Assembly (NCBI RefSeq): GCF_009696675.1
Contig: NZ_VULN01000011.1
Span: 1 to 64,000 of the forward strand
Direction: 5' to 3'
DNA from: Acidaminococcus fermentans
GTDB lineage: Bacteria > Bacillota > Negativicutes > Acidaminococcales > Acidaminococcaceae
DNA: 64,000 bases
The notes under the pieces: model-generated
Database searches by the model: none
Seen by the model: the letters and a program-made list of their open reading frames with translations, nothing else
Told to the model about the DNA's origin: nothing
Position numbers and translations under genes: made by a program
Part shown: positions 23,891 through 32,535 of the stretch, in pieces
How the letters are laid out: each line of letters begins with the position of its first letter
Numbering within the stretch: position 1 is the first letter of the stretch

Positions 23891-26185
23891 TTATTTCTTC
23901 CGATTGTAATTGATCAGGCACCCGGCCTTGATGATTTCTTTTTCTTCCTGGGTCAGGGGTTTGATGAACAGGGTCAGTTCCACCGGTTCTCCCTCTTTCA
24001 GCACCCAGGCCCGGATCTGGTCCAGACTGCCGTCCAGGGCTTCCCGGATCCCCGGCACGAAGATCCAGTCTCCCACTTCAAATCCTTCCGGTTCCCCTTT
24101 CAGGTGGAAGGGCAGCATCCCCCAGTTGATCACATTGCTCCGGTACCGTTTGGTGGCATAGTCCTGGGTGATGTTGGCCAGGCCCCCGATCACCCGCTGG
24201 CAGCTGGCAGCCTGTTCCCGGGCAGACCCGTCACCGGGCCGGGTGGCGTACACCAGGGACCCGATTTCCGTATTGGACAGGGCAGCCCCTTCTCCTCCCG
24301 GGATTCCCTGGATCCGGCGGAACAGAGTCCCCAGTTCCGGGTTCTCCAGCAGCAGGTCTTTGCCGGCTTCCCGGGCCAGTTCCAGTTCCTTCACCGCTTT
24401 GGTCCGTGCAACATAGCCCGGATCCCGGCGGCTCAGGGTGAATTCCGCCAGGCCCAGAGGGTTGGACCGGTAGGAGGAAGTTTCTCCGGAGGGGATCAGT
24501 TCATCGGTGGTGGTCACCGGATCCAGGATCTTGGAGCACACCTGGAGCAGTACATTTTCTCCCAGTTCCGGCATTTCCGGCCAGTCCTTGATGTTGGGAC
24601 CGTAGAACAGCTTCTGTTCCGGTTCCGGTTTGCCAAAGCCGTTGTACACCCGGGCCTTGTAGGCGCTGTCGTCGAAATGGTATTCCGGTACGCTGCCGAA
24701 CACATCCCCATAGACTTCTGCGGAAGTCAGGATGCCGTTATTGGCTGCGGTAGCCGCAATGCTCCGGGCGTCCATCAAGGCCACTGCCGCCATCTGTCCC
24801 TGGCCCGGTTTGGACCCTTCCCGGTTGGGGAAGTTCCGGGTATTGTGCCGGATGGACAGGCCATTGTTGTTGGGGGTATCCCCTGCCCCGAAGCAGGGTC
24901 CGCAGAAGGCGGTCTTTACCACGGCTCCGGCAGCCATCAGATCTCCCAGCAGGCCCTTTTTCATCAGATCCATGTACACCGGCAGAGAAGACGGATACAC
25001 ATTCAGGGCAAATTCCCCGCTGCCCATGGACCGGCCCCGGAGGAGAGCGGCGGCTTCCGCCACGTTGGAGTAATTCCCGCCGGAACAGCCTCCGATGACC
25101 CCCTGCTGGACCTGGAGCTTCCCGTCCCGGATCTTGTCCGTAAGGGTATAGGGAGCCCGTCCCTGGGACACTTCTTCCGCTTTCTTTTCCGTTTCCCGGA
25201 GGATGTCTTCCAGGTTGGCGTTCAGTTCATCGATGGTGTAGGCGTTGGAAGGATGGAAAGGCAGGGCGATCATGGGCTTCACCTGGGACAGGTCCACCTG
25301 GATGCAGCCGTCATAATAGGCCACTTCTCCCGGATTCAGTTCCTTGTAATCGGCCTCCCGGTGATGTTCCTTCAGGAAGGCCCGGGTATCTTCGTCAGTC
25401 CGCCAGATGGAGGACAGGCAGGTGGTTTCCGTGGTCATTACGTCCACCGCATTCCGGTAGTCCGTGGACATGGAGGAAACCCCGGGACCCACGAATTCCA
25501 TCACTTTGTTCTTCACGTAGCCGTTCTTGAACACCGCCCGGCACAGTGTCAGTGCAATGTCCTGAGGTCCCACCCAGGGCTGGGGCCGGCCGGTAAGATA
25601 CACGGCCACCACTTCCGGGTAATCCGTATCCCAGGTGTCTCCCAGGATCTGTTTGTCCAGTTCCCCGCCCCCTTCGCCTACGGCTAGAGTCCCCAGGGCC
25701 CCGTACCGGGTATGGGAGTCGGAACCCAGGATCATCTTCCCGCAGCCGGCGTGCATTTCCCGCATGTACTGGTGGATCACGGCTACATGGGGCGGTACGA
25801 AGATGCCCCCGTATTTCTGGGCGGCGGTGAGGCCGAAGAGATGGTCGTCCTCATTGATGGTGCCTCCCACGGCACACAGGGAATTGTGGCAGCAGGTGAG
25901 CACATAGGGCATGGGGAAATGGTCCATGCCGGAAGCCCGGGCGGTCTGGATGATCCCCACATAGGTCAGGTCGTGGGAAGTGAGGGCGTCATAGCGGATC
26001 TTTAGATGATCCGGGGAACCGCTGGTGTTGTGGTCCTGGAGGATACCCCAGGCAATGGTCCCCTTCCGGCCTTCTTCCCTGTCCAGTTTCCGGCCCAGTT
26101 TCTGTTCTCCCAGGGCCTTGTTCTCTTCCGGGATCAGGTCCCGGCCGTTCAGCAGATATGCACCGTTTTTCGTCAGTTCAATCAT
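23891..26185 (-). CDS. Aconitase-family hydratase (YbhJ-like)
   Basis: This protein of about 764 residues belongs to the aconitase superfamily and resembles the uncharacterised E. coli hydratase YbhJ. The three [4Fe-4S] ligand cysteines are visible in GGCSGG (about 367) and FCGPCFG (about 428 and 431). [12 protein letters not shown] matches the aconitase substrate loop, and the C-terminal swivel domain carries [10 protein letters not shown]. It is the last gene of the prpF-transporter-hydratase operon. The likely role is hydration of cis-aconitate or a close analogue. ATG 26185 is chosen because GAGGTG lies six bases before it; a GTG three codons earlier is possible. Confidence 0.88.
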   Translation of the reverse strand: MIELTKNGAYLLNGRDLIPEENKALGEQKLGRKLDREEGRKGTIAWGILQDHNTSGSPDHLKIRYDALTSHDLTYVGIIQTARASGMDHFPMPYVLTCCHNSLCAVGGTINEDDHLFGLTAAQKYGGIFVPPHVAVIHQYMREMHAGCGKMILGSDSHTRYGALGTLAVGEGGGELDKQILGDTWDTDYPEVVAVYLTGRPQPWVGPQDIALTLCRAVFKNGYVKNKVMEFVGPGVSSMSTDYRNAVDVMTTETTCLSSIWRTDEDTRAFLKEHHREADYKELNPGEVAYYDGCIQVDLSQVKPMIALPFHPSNAYTIDELNANLEDILRETEKKAEEVSQGRAPYTLTDKIRDGKLQVQQGVIGGCSGGNYSNVAEAAALLRGRSMGSGEFALNVYPSSLPVYMDLMKKGLLGDLMAAGAVVKTAFCGPCFGAGDTPNNNGLSIRHNTRNFPNREGSKPGQGQMAAVALMDARSIAATAANNGILTSAEVYGDVFGSVPEYHFDDSAYKARVYNGFGKPEPEQKLFYGPNIKDWPEMPELGENVLLQVCSKILDPVTTTDELIPSGETSSYRSNPLGLAEFTLSRRDPGYVARTKAVKELELAREAGKDLLLENPELGTLFRRIQGIPGGEGAALSNTEIGSLVYATRPGDGSAREQAASCQRVIGGLANITQDYATKRYRSNVINWGMLPFHLKGEPEGFEVGDWIFVPGIREALDGSLDQIRAWVLKEGEPVELTLFIKPLTQEEKEIIKAGCLINYNRKK

Positions 26186-26206
26186 TTCATTCACCTCATG
26201 GATAGA

Positions 26207-27472
26207 TTACAGGAACAGGCCGCCCAGGAAGAATACATGCAGGGCTGCCATAATTACATTGATGCCCACATTGGCCACACTGAGCAGGAACAGGGTCTTG
26301 AACATTTTGTTCATCTCGTAGGTGGTGGTTTCCTTGGCTGCGGAATAGGAGGACATGATGATGGCCCCGCCGGTGGACAGAGGGCTGATGGCCGCCGCAA
26401 AGGAGGTGGCGGTAATGGCGGAGATCAATTCCACGTAGCTGACGCTGCCTCCGAAGGTACCGGTGATCTGGTGAGCGATAGGATACAGAGCCGGCATGAC
26501 CACACCGGTGGTGGAGCTGACCCAGGACAGGATCCCGGAAGTCGCGGCCATAATGGGCACGGCGGTGGAAGCGGTCATAAAGGAAGCCAGGAAGTCGGAC
26601 ACCAGTTTGATGCCTCCCAGTTTGGTGATCACGCTGACCAGCATCCCCACCCCGCAGATCAGCATCAGGGTGCCCCAGGGAATCTGGCGGATGGCCTGTT
26701 TTTCGTCAGCGCATTTCAGGAGGATCAGCACGGCAGCCGCCACAAAGGCGAACAGGCCCGTATCCATCTTGAAGCCGATGCAGAAGATGACCATGACGGC
26801 AATGGCGCCCATGGTGATTTTCTGTTCCCGGTTGAAAGCGGGAATGTCGGACAGTTTCAGCGGGTTGTCCCCATTCACCTTGTACCCTTTGTACAGCAGG
26901 TAGACAACCACCGTGAACACAAAGCCGGACAACAGGGTGGTCAGGAACAGGTGGAGGCCGAAGCCGTCGATGCCATAAGGTTCCGACAGGTTCCGGGCCA
27001 GGATCCCGGTAAGGGACAGGGGAGAAGCGCAGCCGGCGTTGGCCCCCAGTTTGGCGTACAGAGCCGTGGCCATAGGGTTGATCTTCAGCTCAAAGGCCAG
27101 GTACACGGCGAAGGTGGTCATCAGGATCCCGGCGGCAATGTGGCCGGGTCCGATGGAAGAGATGAAGGCGCTGAGCACAAACATCAGGATGGGGATCAGG
27201 TAGGTCCGTTTCCCCACCAGAGCTACCACTTTTTTGGAAAACAGATCCAGTGTGCCGTTGGCGGAAGCCATGCCGAACAGGAAGGTGACCCCTACCAGGG
27301 TTACGAACATGGAGCTGGAGAACCCGCTGACAATGGCCTTGGCCGAAAGGTTCCCCGCCATACCCAGCAGGAAGGCGGCCCCCACAGAGAAGAAACCGAT
27401 GTTGATTTTTTTGATGAACCCTACGGCGACCACCAGGGCCAGCACCAGCAGGGAAATTACGCTGAAGTCCAT
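26207..27472 (-). CDS. MatC-like di/tricarboxylate permease
   Basis: This 422-residue integral membrane protein has about 11-12 helices and an N-terminus of the MatC dicarboxylate-carrier type (GFIKKINIGFFSVGAAFLLG, TLVGVTFLFGMASANGTLDLF). The internal SSIGPGHIAAG and SSTTGVVMPALYPIAHQ segments correspond to helix-break loops that bind carboxylates in this superfamily. It sits between an isomerase and a hydratase gene, so it probably imports their substrate. The second ATG (27472) has the better spacing to AAGGAG. Confidence 0.85.
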   Translation of the reverse strand: MDFSVISLLVLALVVAVGFIKKINIGFFSVGAAFLLGMAGNLSAKAIVSGFSSSMFVTLVGVTFLFGMASANGTLDLFSKKVVALVGKRTYLIPILMFVLSAFISSIGPGHIAAGILMTTFAVYLAFELKINPMATALYAKLGANAGCASPLSLTGILARNLSEPYGIDGFGLHLFLTTLLSGFVFTVVVYLLYKGYKVNGDNPLKLSDIPAFNREQKITMGAIAVMVIFCIGFKMDTGLFAFVAAAVLILLKCADEKQAIRQIPWGTLMLICGVGMLVSVITKLGGIKLVSDFLASFMTASTAVPIMAATSGILSWVSSTTGVVMPALYPIAHQITGTFGGSVSYVELISAITATSFAAAISPLSTGGAIIMSSYSAAKETTTYEMNKMFKTLFLLSVANVGINVIMAALHVFFLGGLFL

Positions 27473-27496
27473 ATCCATTCTCCTTTTTCTTCTGTA

Positions 27497-28639
27497 TCAG
27501 ACCCGTACCCGGGCCAGGCCTTCCAACAGCAGGTTGGCTGTCCGGTACCCGAAGGTATCCAGGATTTCCGGCACCGTTCCATTTTCCTTCCAGTCCACTC
27601 CGCAGGGCAGGATCCCTCCCGGATGACCGATCCGGATGTTCTGGAGATCCCCTTCCGGACGGAACACCTGCCGGACCAGGGTGCCGGGGACCGCTGCAGC
27701 GGCCGCGGTGCACATGGCTCCCGTCATGGCGTAACTGGGATGAGCCTTCTGCATGGACATCATCCGGGCCACCAGGTCCACCTGGTCAGCCTTTATGGTT
27801 TCCCCTGCCGAAGTGGTGTAGGCGGCAGGAGGAGCCACCAGTGTCATCTTGGGCAGTCCCGGAGTCACCCAGGCCGCTTCTTCCGGTTTCTCACAAAGTC
27901 CCAGCTTCACCGCTGCCAGGCCCCGGATGGTTTCCAGCAGCCGGAGCAGTTCCGGATCTCCGTTGATGGCATCGGGCAGTTCCGTTCCCGTAAGACCCAG
28001 GTCAGCAGCCCGGACAAATACCAGAGGGTTGGCCGCATCCACCAGGGATACTTCCACCGGACCCTTCCCCGGTACTTCCAGCACATCCACCGGGTTCCCG
28101 GTGGGCAGCAGCCCTTTCCCCAGGGTCCCCGCCGGTTCCACGAACCGGAGTTTCAACGGAGACGCCGTCCCCGGCACCCCGGCGATCCGGAATTCTCCCT
28201 CATACTGGACCTGCCCGTCACGGGTGGGGACTTCTTCCTGGATCACCTTGCCGGTGTTGGTGTTGTAGATCCGCACCAGGGTAGTGCCTTCCAGAGCCGG
28301 CACCAGTTTCTTTTCAATGGCGAAAGGCCCGACCCCGGAAGAAATGTTGCCGCAGTTGCCTCCGTAGCTGACCACCGCCTTGTCCACGGAAACCTGGGCG
28401 AAGGTGTAATCCACATCCGCGTCAGGCCGGTCCGATTTCCGGAGGATGGCCACCTTGCTGGTCACCGACTGGCTGCCTCCCAGTCCGTCGATCTGTTTCT
28501 TGTCCGGGCTTCCCATGAGCCGCAGCAGCAGGGCATCCCACTGTTTCCGATTGGCCGGAAGATCCTTTTCCAGCAGATAGACCCCTTTGCTGGTGCCTCC
28601 CCGCAGTATCGTTACCGGCAGTTTGTATGCTTTCTCCAT
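27497..28639 (-). CDS. PrpF-family isomerase, probable aconitate isomerase
   Basis: This 380-residue member of the PrpF family consists of two diaminopimelate-epimerase-like halves. These enzymes move a double bond or interconvert cis/trans forms of aconitate-type acids. The Lys62 (SVTSKVAI) and Cys96 (GGNCGNISSG) pair has the same 34-residue spacing as the catalytic Lys73/Cys107 I recall for Shewanella PrpF. The N-terminal RGGTSKGV is diagnostic. No propionate (prpB, prpC) genes are present, so methylcitrate use is less likely than trans-aconitate or a related acid. First gene of the operon; GGGAGG precedes the ATG. Confidence 0.88.
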   Translation of the reverse strand: MEKAYKLPVTILRGGTSKGVYLLEKDLPANRKQWDALLLRLMGSPDKKQIDGLGGSQSVTSKVAILRKSDRPDADVDYTFAQVSVDKAVVSYGGNCGNISSGVGPFAIEKKLVPALEGTTLVRIYNTNTGKVIQEEVPTRDGQVQYEGEFRIAGVPGTASPLKLRFVEPAGTLGKGLLPTGNPVDVLEVPGKGPVEVSLVDAANPLVFVRAADLGLTGTELPDAINGDPELLRLLETIRGLAAVKLGLCEKPEEAAWVTPGLPKMTLVAPPAAYTTSAGETIKADQVDLVARMMSMQKAHPSYAMTGAMCTAAAAAVPGTLVRQVFRPEGDLQNIRIGHPGGILPCGVDWKENGTVPEILDTFGYRTANLLLEGLARVRV

Positions 28640-28973
28640 GTTTCTGTACCTCCCTGGATTCCTGAACTCCGTTCTTTCGTTGACTCTATGGTACCAGAAT
28701 TTTCAGAATGGGTTAAATTCATCTTTTATCAGTTCATCATGAATTTAATTCATGGTTTTAGACCCAAATTTACGAAGAAAAGCTTTTTTCTGAACAGTAC
28801 TTTTTATAAAATCAGTTATTTTGTCACTTTTTATCCGCTTGAAGGGTTCTGTACAGAAAGAAAAGAGAATTTTTGTATTTTCAGTACAATAAAAACAATT
28901 CATGTTTTCTATATTAGCTATGGTTTTCAGGAATGATCCAGGGTATAATCAAAGAAAAAACAAGGAGGATGCC
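28640..28973. promoter_or_regulatory. Divergent control region of prpF operon and lysR
   Basis: This 334-base, unusually AT-rich gap lies between the operon and its divergent regulator. ATGAATTTAATTCAT (28739-28753) is a perfect palindrome with the T-N11-A spacing of LysR sites. A second palindrome, TTCTGTACAGAA (28847-28858), has partial relatives at 28788-28798 (CTGAACAGTAC) and around 28880 (CAGTACA). A TATAAT at 28944-28949 serves lysR. I could not settle the prpF start site. Confidence 0.65.
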
Positions 28974-29882
28974 ATGGATTTCAAAGAACTGAACTATGTG
29001 CTGGCCATTGCCCGGCACCAGAACATCACCAAGGCAGCAGAAGCCCTCCATCTCACCCAGCCCACCCTGTCCAAATTCCTGAAGGCCCTGGAAACAGAAC
29101 TCCACCAGCCTCTGTTCCAGCGTCTGGGGAACCGGTACCAGCCCACCTACGCCGGGGAGCGGTACCTCCAGCGGGCCCGGGAGATCCTGGAGGCCAAACG
29201 GGCCCTGGACCAGGAAATGGGGGATATTATCAAGAACAACGAAGGGTATCTGAAAATCGGATTTCCCACCATGCGGGGCACCTATATGCTGCCCATCACC
29301 CTGCCCCTGTTCCATGAAAAATACCCCAATGTACGGATTGACGTCCACGAGGCCAATTCGGACCATCTGGTCCGGCTGCTCCTGGACGGGGACATCGATC
29401 TGGCCTTTTTCAACTACCTGGACCCGGAGCCCGGGCTGGCCACTACGGTGATCAGCCGGGAGGAAGTGGTGCTGGTGATGCACAAAGACAGTGAATTCAC
29501 CCGATACGGACAGAAGAAGAAGGACTGCCGGTATCCCCATATGGACCTGCGGCTCCTGAAGGACCAGGGGTTCATCGTCCAGAACCCCAGCCAGCGGACC
29601 CGGCAGGTGGTGGACCGGCTGTTCCGGCAGCAGCACCTGGAGCCCCGGATCATCCTGGAAACCAAGAACATCCAGGCAGAAGCGGAACTGGCGGCCCGGG
29701 GCTACGGGTTCACCTTCATCACCGAGACCCATCTGAAGTACATCCCGGACCGGAGCCAGCTGGCCCCGTTTTCCGTAGGCAGTCCCAACACTACGGTTAC
29801 CTTCGTGGCCGCCTACCGGAAAAACGGCTACCTCCCCTTCCACGCCCAGGAGTATATCAAAATCGTGAAGGAGTTTACGTAA
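28974..29882 (+). CDS. LysR-family transcriptional regulator
   Basis: This 302-residue regulator has an N-terminal winged helix-turn-helix (FKELNYVLAIARHQNITKAAEALHLTQPTLSKFLKALE) and a C-terminal periplasmic-binding-like effector domain. The AAGGAGG before ATG 28974 defines the start; the frame extends upstream without a ribosome binding site. It is divergent from the prpF-permease-hydratase operon and so very likely controls it, with an aconitate-type acid as the expected coinducer. Confidence 0.92.
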   Translation: MDFKELNYVLAIARHQNITKAAEALHLTQPTLSKFLKALETELHQPLFQRLGNRYQPTYAGERYLQRAREILEAKRALDQEMGDIIKNNEGYLKIGFPTMRGTYMLPITLPLFHEKYPNVRIDVHEANSDHLVRLLLDGDIDLAFFNYLDPEPGLATTVISREEVVLVMHKDSEFTRYGQKKKDCRYPHMDLRLLKDQGFIVQNPSQRTRQVVDRLFRQQHLEPRIILETKNIQAEAELAARGYGFTFITETHLKYIPDRSQLAPFSVGSPNTTVTFVAAYRKNGYLPFHAQEYIKIVKEFT

Positions 29883-29975
29883 AAAAGAGGATGCTGCACG
29901 CGCAAAAAACACACGTGCAGCATCCTCTTTTTGTCAACGGTCAACGATGGGGTGCTGCGTGCAGCACCCCTTTTT
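29881..29975. terminator. Two terminator hairpins between convergent genes
   Basis: The first has a 19-bp stem (AAAAAGAGGATGCTGCACG, 29882-29900, with its complement at 29914-29932). T runs on both strands make it bidirectional. The second is GGGGTGCTGC/GCAGCACCCC (29949-29970) with a plus-strand T run. A GGTCAACG heptamer fragment lies between them. Confidence 0.9.
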
Positions 29976-30751
29976 CACTTCACCATCTCCCGCATCTCCG
30001 GCAGATAGTACTTTCTTCCCTCTTCCAGGATCTGTGCCGGGATGCCGAAGAAGGGTTCGGCGATGCTGCCGGCCATGGCGGCCAGGGTGTCCGTATCCCC
30101 GCCCAGGGACACGGCGTTCCGGAGGGCGTCTTCAAAATCTTCCGCCTCCAGGAAGCTTTCCAGAGCCTGGGGCACAGAGCCTTCACAGGTGGCATCCCCC
30201 TGATAGCTGTCCCGGATCTCCTCCAGCCGGAAATCCAGGGGATAGTACTGGCGCAAATAGGTACGGATCTGGTCCTTGTTCTTGTGCTGCCGGGCCAGGA
30301 ACACCGCCCCGGCCACAGCCCGGGCCGCCCGGTAGGAATCCGGATGGTTGTGGGTCACCTGGCAGGACAATACCGCCAGATGCTGGGCCTCTTCCAGGGT
30401 GGAGGCGAACCACCCTGCCGGGGATACCCGCATGGCCGCTCCGTTGCCGAAGCTGCCATAGGGCCCCAGAGACGGATCACGGAGCCACAGCCGGAATTTG
30501 CCCCCGAACCCGGCATTGGGATACTTCTGCCCCAGGTTCCGCATTTCCCGGGCCAGAAGGGGCAGCACTGTATCCGCCTCCAGCAGTTTCCCGGCCTGTT
30601 GGGCCTCCCCAAAGGCCCTTGCCACCGCCAGGGTCATAAGGGAATCGTCCGTTGCCCGGCAGCCGGGACCGAACAGGGGAAATTTCTTCCCTTTGTGCCC
30701 GGACCATTCATAAACCGATCCCACAATATCTCCGATAAATGCCCCTTCCAT
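29975..30751 (-). CDS. ADP-ribosylglycohydrolase family protein
   Basis: This 258-residue protein is of the DraG/ARH fold, enzymes that remove ADP-ribose from proteins, nucleic acids or small molecules. Metal-binding residues are seen in GDIVGSVYEW, ATDDSLMTLAVARA (Asp-Asp-Ser) and SLGGDTDTLAAMAGSIAE. GGAGG precedes ATG 30751. It starts 10 bases after the xth stop, so both are in one transcript. The substrate is unknown; proximity to a DNA repair nuclease is suggestive only. Confidence 0.88.
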   Translation of the reverse strand: MEGAFIGDIVGSVYEWSGHKGKKFPLFGPGCRATDDSLMTLAVARAFGEAQQAGKLLEADTVLPLLAREMRNLGQKYPNAGFGGKFRLWLRDPSLGPYGSFGNGAAMRVSPAGWFASTLEEAQHLAVLSCQVTHNHPDSYRAARAVAGAVFLARQHKNKDQIRTYLRQYYPLDFRLEEIRDSYQGDATCEGSVPQALESFLEAEDFEDALRNAVSLGGDTDTLAAMAGSIAEPFFGIPAQILEEGRKYYLPEMREMVK

Positions 30752-30761
30752 CCTGTACCTC

Positions 30762-31514
30762 CTATTTCCACTCCAATTCCACCGGGCAGTGGTCGCTGCC
30801 CATGACTTCATTGTGGATGATCACGTCCTGGATCCGGTCTTTCCCGTTCTGGGACACCAGGAAATAGTCGATCCGCCACCCGGCGTTCCGTTCCCGGGCC
30901 TTGAACATGTAGGACCACCAGGTGTAGGCACCGGTCTTGTCCGGATACAGGCTCCGGAAGGCATCCACGAACCCGTGTTCCAGGAACTGCTGGAACTTGG
31001 CCCGTTCCTCGTCCGAGAACCCTGCGTTCTTGTGGTTGCTGTCCGGATTCTTCAGATCGATGGGCTGGGCGGCCACGTTCATGTCCCCGCAGACAATCAC
31101 CGGCTTCTGTTCTGCCAGTCTGGCGCAGTAGTCCTGGAACACGTCCTCCCAGTCCATCCGGTAGTCCAGCCGGGTAAGCCCCCGCTGGGAATTGGGGGTG
31201 TACACGTTCACCAGGATGAAATCCGGGTATTCGGCGGTGATCACCCGGCCTTCCTGGTCGTGTTCCGCAAGGCCCAGGCCGTAGGTCACTTTCAGGGGTT
31301 CCGTCTTGGAAAAAATGGCGGTGCCGGAATAGCCCTTTTTCACCGCGCTGTTCCAGTATTCATGGTAGCCGGGGAACTGGAAATCCGCCTGTTCCCGCTG
31401 CATCTTGGTTTCCTGGACGCAGACAATGTCCCCGTCCGCCTCTTTCATAAAATCAGCAAAGCCTTTGTTCATACAGGCCCGGAGGCCATTTACATTCCAG
31501 GTGATCAGTTTCAT
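30762..31514 (-). CDS. xth: Exodeoxyribonuclease III / AP endonuclease
   Basis: This 250-residue enzyme of the ExoIII family cuts at abasic sites and trims 3' ends in base excision repair. Motifs are WNVNGLRA, VCVQETKMQ, YSGTAIFSK, NVYTPNSQRGLTRLDYRMDW, CGDMNVAA and the terminal GSDHCPVELEW. The start at 31514 is the conserved MKLITWNVNG, with GAGG upstream; the reading frame continues much further up without relation to the family. Confidence 0.96.
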   Translation of the reverse strand: MKLITWNVNGLRACMNKGFADFMKEADGDIVCVQETKMQREQADFQFPGYHEYWNSAVKKGYSGTAIFSKTEPLKVTYGLGLAEHDQEGRVITAEYPDFILVNVYTPNSQRGLTRLDYRMDWEDVFQDYCARLAEQKPVIVCGDMNVAAQPIDLKNPDSNHKNAGFSDEERAKFQQFLEHGFVDAFRSLYPDKTGAYTWWSYMFKARERNAGWRIDYFLVSQNGKDRIQDVIIHNEVMGSDHCPVELEWK

Positions 31515-31584
31515 GGGTATACCTCGTTTGTCTTTTATCGTGAATCGTTGGTCAAAGGATACGGCGCCGAACAAATGGCGGCGC

Positions 31585-31752
31585 CTAACCCACCACCATT
31601 GCGCAGGCGCAACGGTCCCCCGCCCTTGAAAAGGGCGGATATACTGCACGCCGGGCTGCGCCCTTGTGCATAAAGCAATGGGCCGCAGGCCCGAGCCCCT
31701 ATCCGCCCTTTTCAAGGGCGGGGGACCAGCCGCAAGGCTGGTGGTGGGTTAG
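31585..31752. repeat. MITE-like inverted-repeat element with nested palindromes
   Basis: The element begins CTAACCCACCACC (31585-31597) and ends GGTGGTGGGTTAG (31740-31752). Inside, both arms carry GGTCCCCCGCCC and the CGCCCTT/AAGGGCG palindrome. At the same place in each arm there is a hairpin whose sequence differs between arms: TTGCGC/GCGCAA on the left, CCAGCC/GGCTGG on the right. The centre contains CTGCACGCCGGGC, also seen at 3464-3476. There is no coding capacity and no clear target duplication. Confidence 0.75.
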
Positions 31753-31780
31753 CAGCCCCCGGCTGCGTTTCCATTCATCG

Positions 31781-31801
31781 CCATCTGCCCCGGGCAGATG
31801 G
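31781..31801. repeat. CCATCTGCCC palindrome with GGTCTCC tail, copy 1
   Basis: CCATCTGCCC and GGGCAGATGG flank a single C and are followed by TCTCC. A near-identical palindrome with the same tail lies at 46678-46704. Both copies lie beside an AGAGAC plus AGTGAC-type heptamer tract. Confidence 0.8.
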
Positions 31802-31818
31802 TCTCCATGGACTGCGGA

Positions 31819-32535
31819 CTAGAGACCAGTGACTGTTTGCCTCTCCCCCAGCTCCGGAAAAATCCAGTTCAGGACCCCCAGCCAGGCTGCCCACAGAACC
31901 GGATACACCGGCTCCGGGAGGATGAATACGAAGGATGTGAGAAAGCTCCAGAAGGCCGCCGTAATGAGCAGCAGACCTCCGTTGAACAGCAGCCGGTGCT
32001 GGTAATGGGCACCGCAGCGGCAGTATTCCAGCCCCAGGGCCAGGTAGAACAGCTGCTGGAGGAAGGCCGCCCCCAGGGCTCCCTTGTCCGTGTCCCACAC
32101 GGCCCACAGGGCCCCCAGTGTCATGAGCACCGGCCACAGTGTCCACAGGGCGCCCCGGGGCTGACGTATTTTCCGCCAGCCGAAGAAATGCCACACACTG
32201 TACCAGGTACAGGGCACTGTCACCAAAAACCACAGTTCCAGCAGGGGATATTCCACCCGCAGCGGCCAGGCCGCCGGAAACAGGTACAAAGTCCCCAGCA
32301 CCAGGGCCACCGCGGCCAAATGCCAGGCTTTTTCCCTCTTCTTCAGCCGTTCGATCACCGGCAGGGCCAGCCACACCCCGGACCCCACCCAGAACAGCAG
32401 CACCAGTTTCAGAGGAAAATACCAGTCCAGGGCCGGAGTGGCAAAGGTGGTCAGGGTGTTGAACAGCAGCACCACCCAGAAAATCAGGTCCTTCCGCTGC
32501 CGGAGGATCAGTTTGCTCAGCTGCACCTTATCCAT
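31819..32535 (-). CDS. Integral membrane protein of unknown function
   Basis: This 238-residue hydrophobic protein has about seven predicted membrane helices and a basic N-terminus (LSKLILRQRKDL). I do not recognise a family. It overlaps the end of recO by 8 bases (the ATG lies inside the last recO codons), so it is translationally coupled to recO. That linkage alone does not indicate a repair role. Confidence 0.75.
   Translation of the reverse strand: MDKVQLSKLILRQRKDLIFWVVLLFNTLTTFATPALDWYFPLKLVLLFWVGSGVWLALPVIERLKKREKAWHLAAVALVLGTLYLFPAAWPLRVEYPLLELWFLVTVPCTWYSVWHFFGWRKIRQPRGALWTLWPVLMTLGALWAVWDTDKGALGAAFLQQLFYLALGLEYCRCGAHYQHRLLFNGGLLLITAAFWSFLTSFVFILPEPVYPVLWAAWLGVLNWIFPELGERQTVTGL

Larger units (their letters stand above)
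31515..31818. other. Intergenic region filled by inverted-repeat elements
   Basis: No gene is seen. The gap holds the MITE-like element at 31585-31752, the CCATCTGCCC palindrome at 31781-31801 and, overlapping the next gene's end, a GACCAGTGACTG tract near 31823. Confidence 0.7.

Noticed and set aside
23891-28639. Operon considered as methylcitrate-cycle (propionate) genes
   Set aside because: There is no prpB or prpC homologue, and the hydratase is of the YbhJ type rather than AcnD next to PrpF.
31585-31752. Element considered as an insertion-sequence remnant with transposase
   Set aside because: There is no coding capacity and no transposase similarity; only inverted-repeat structure is present.
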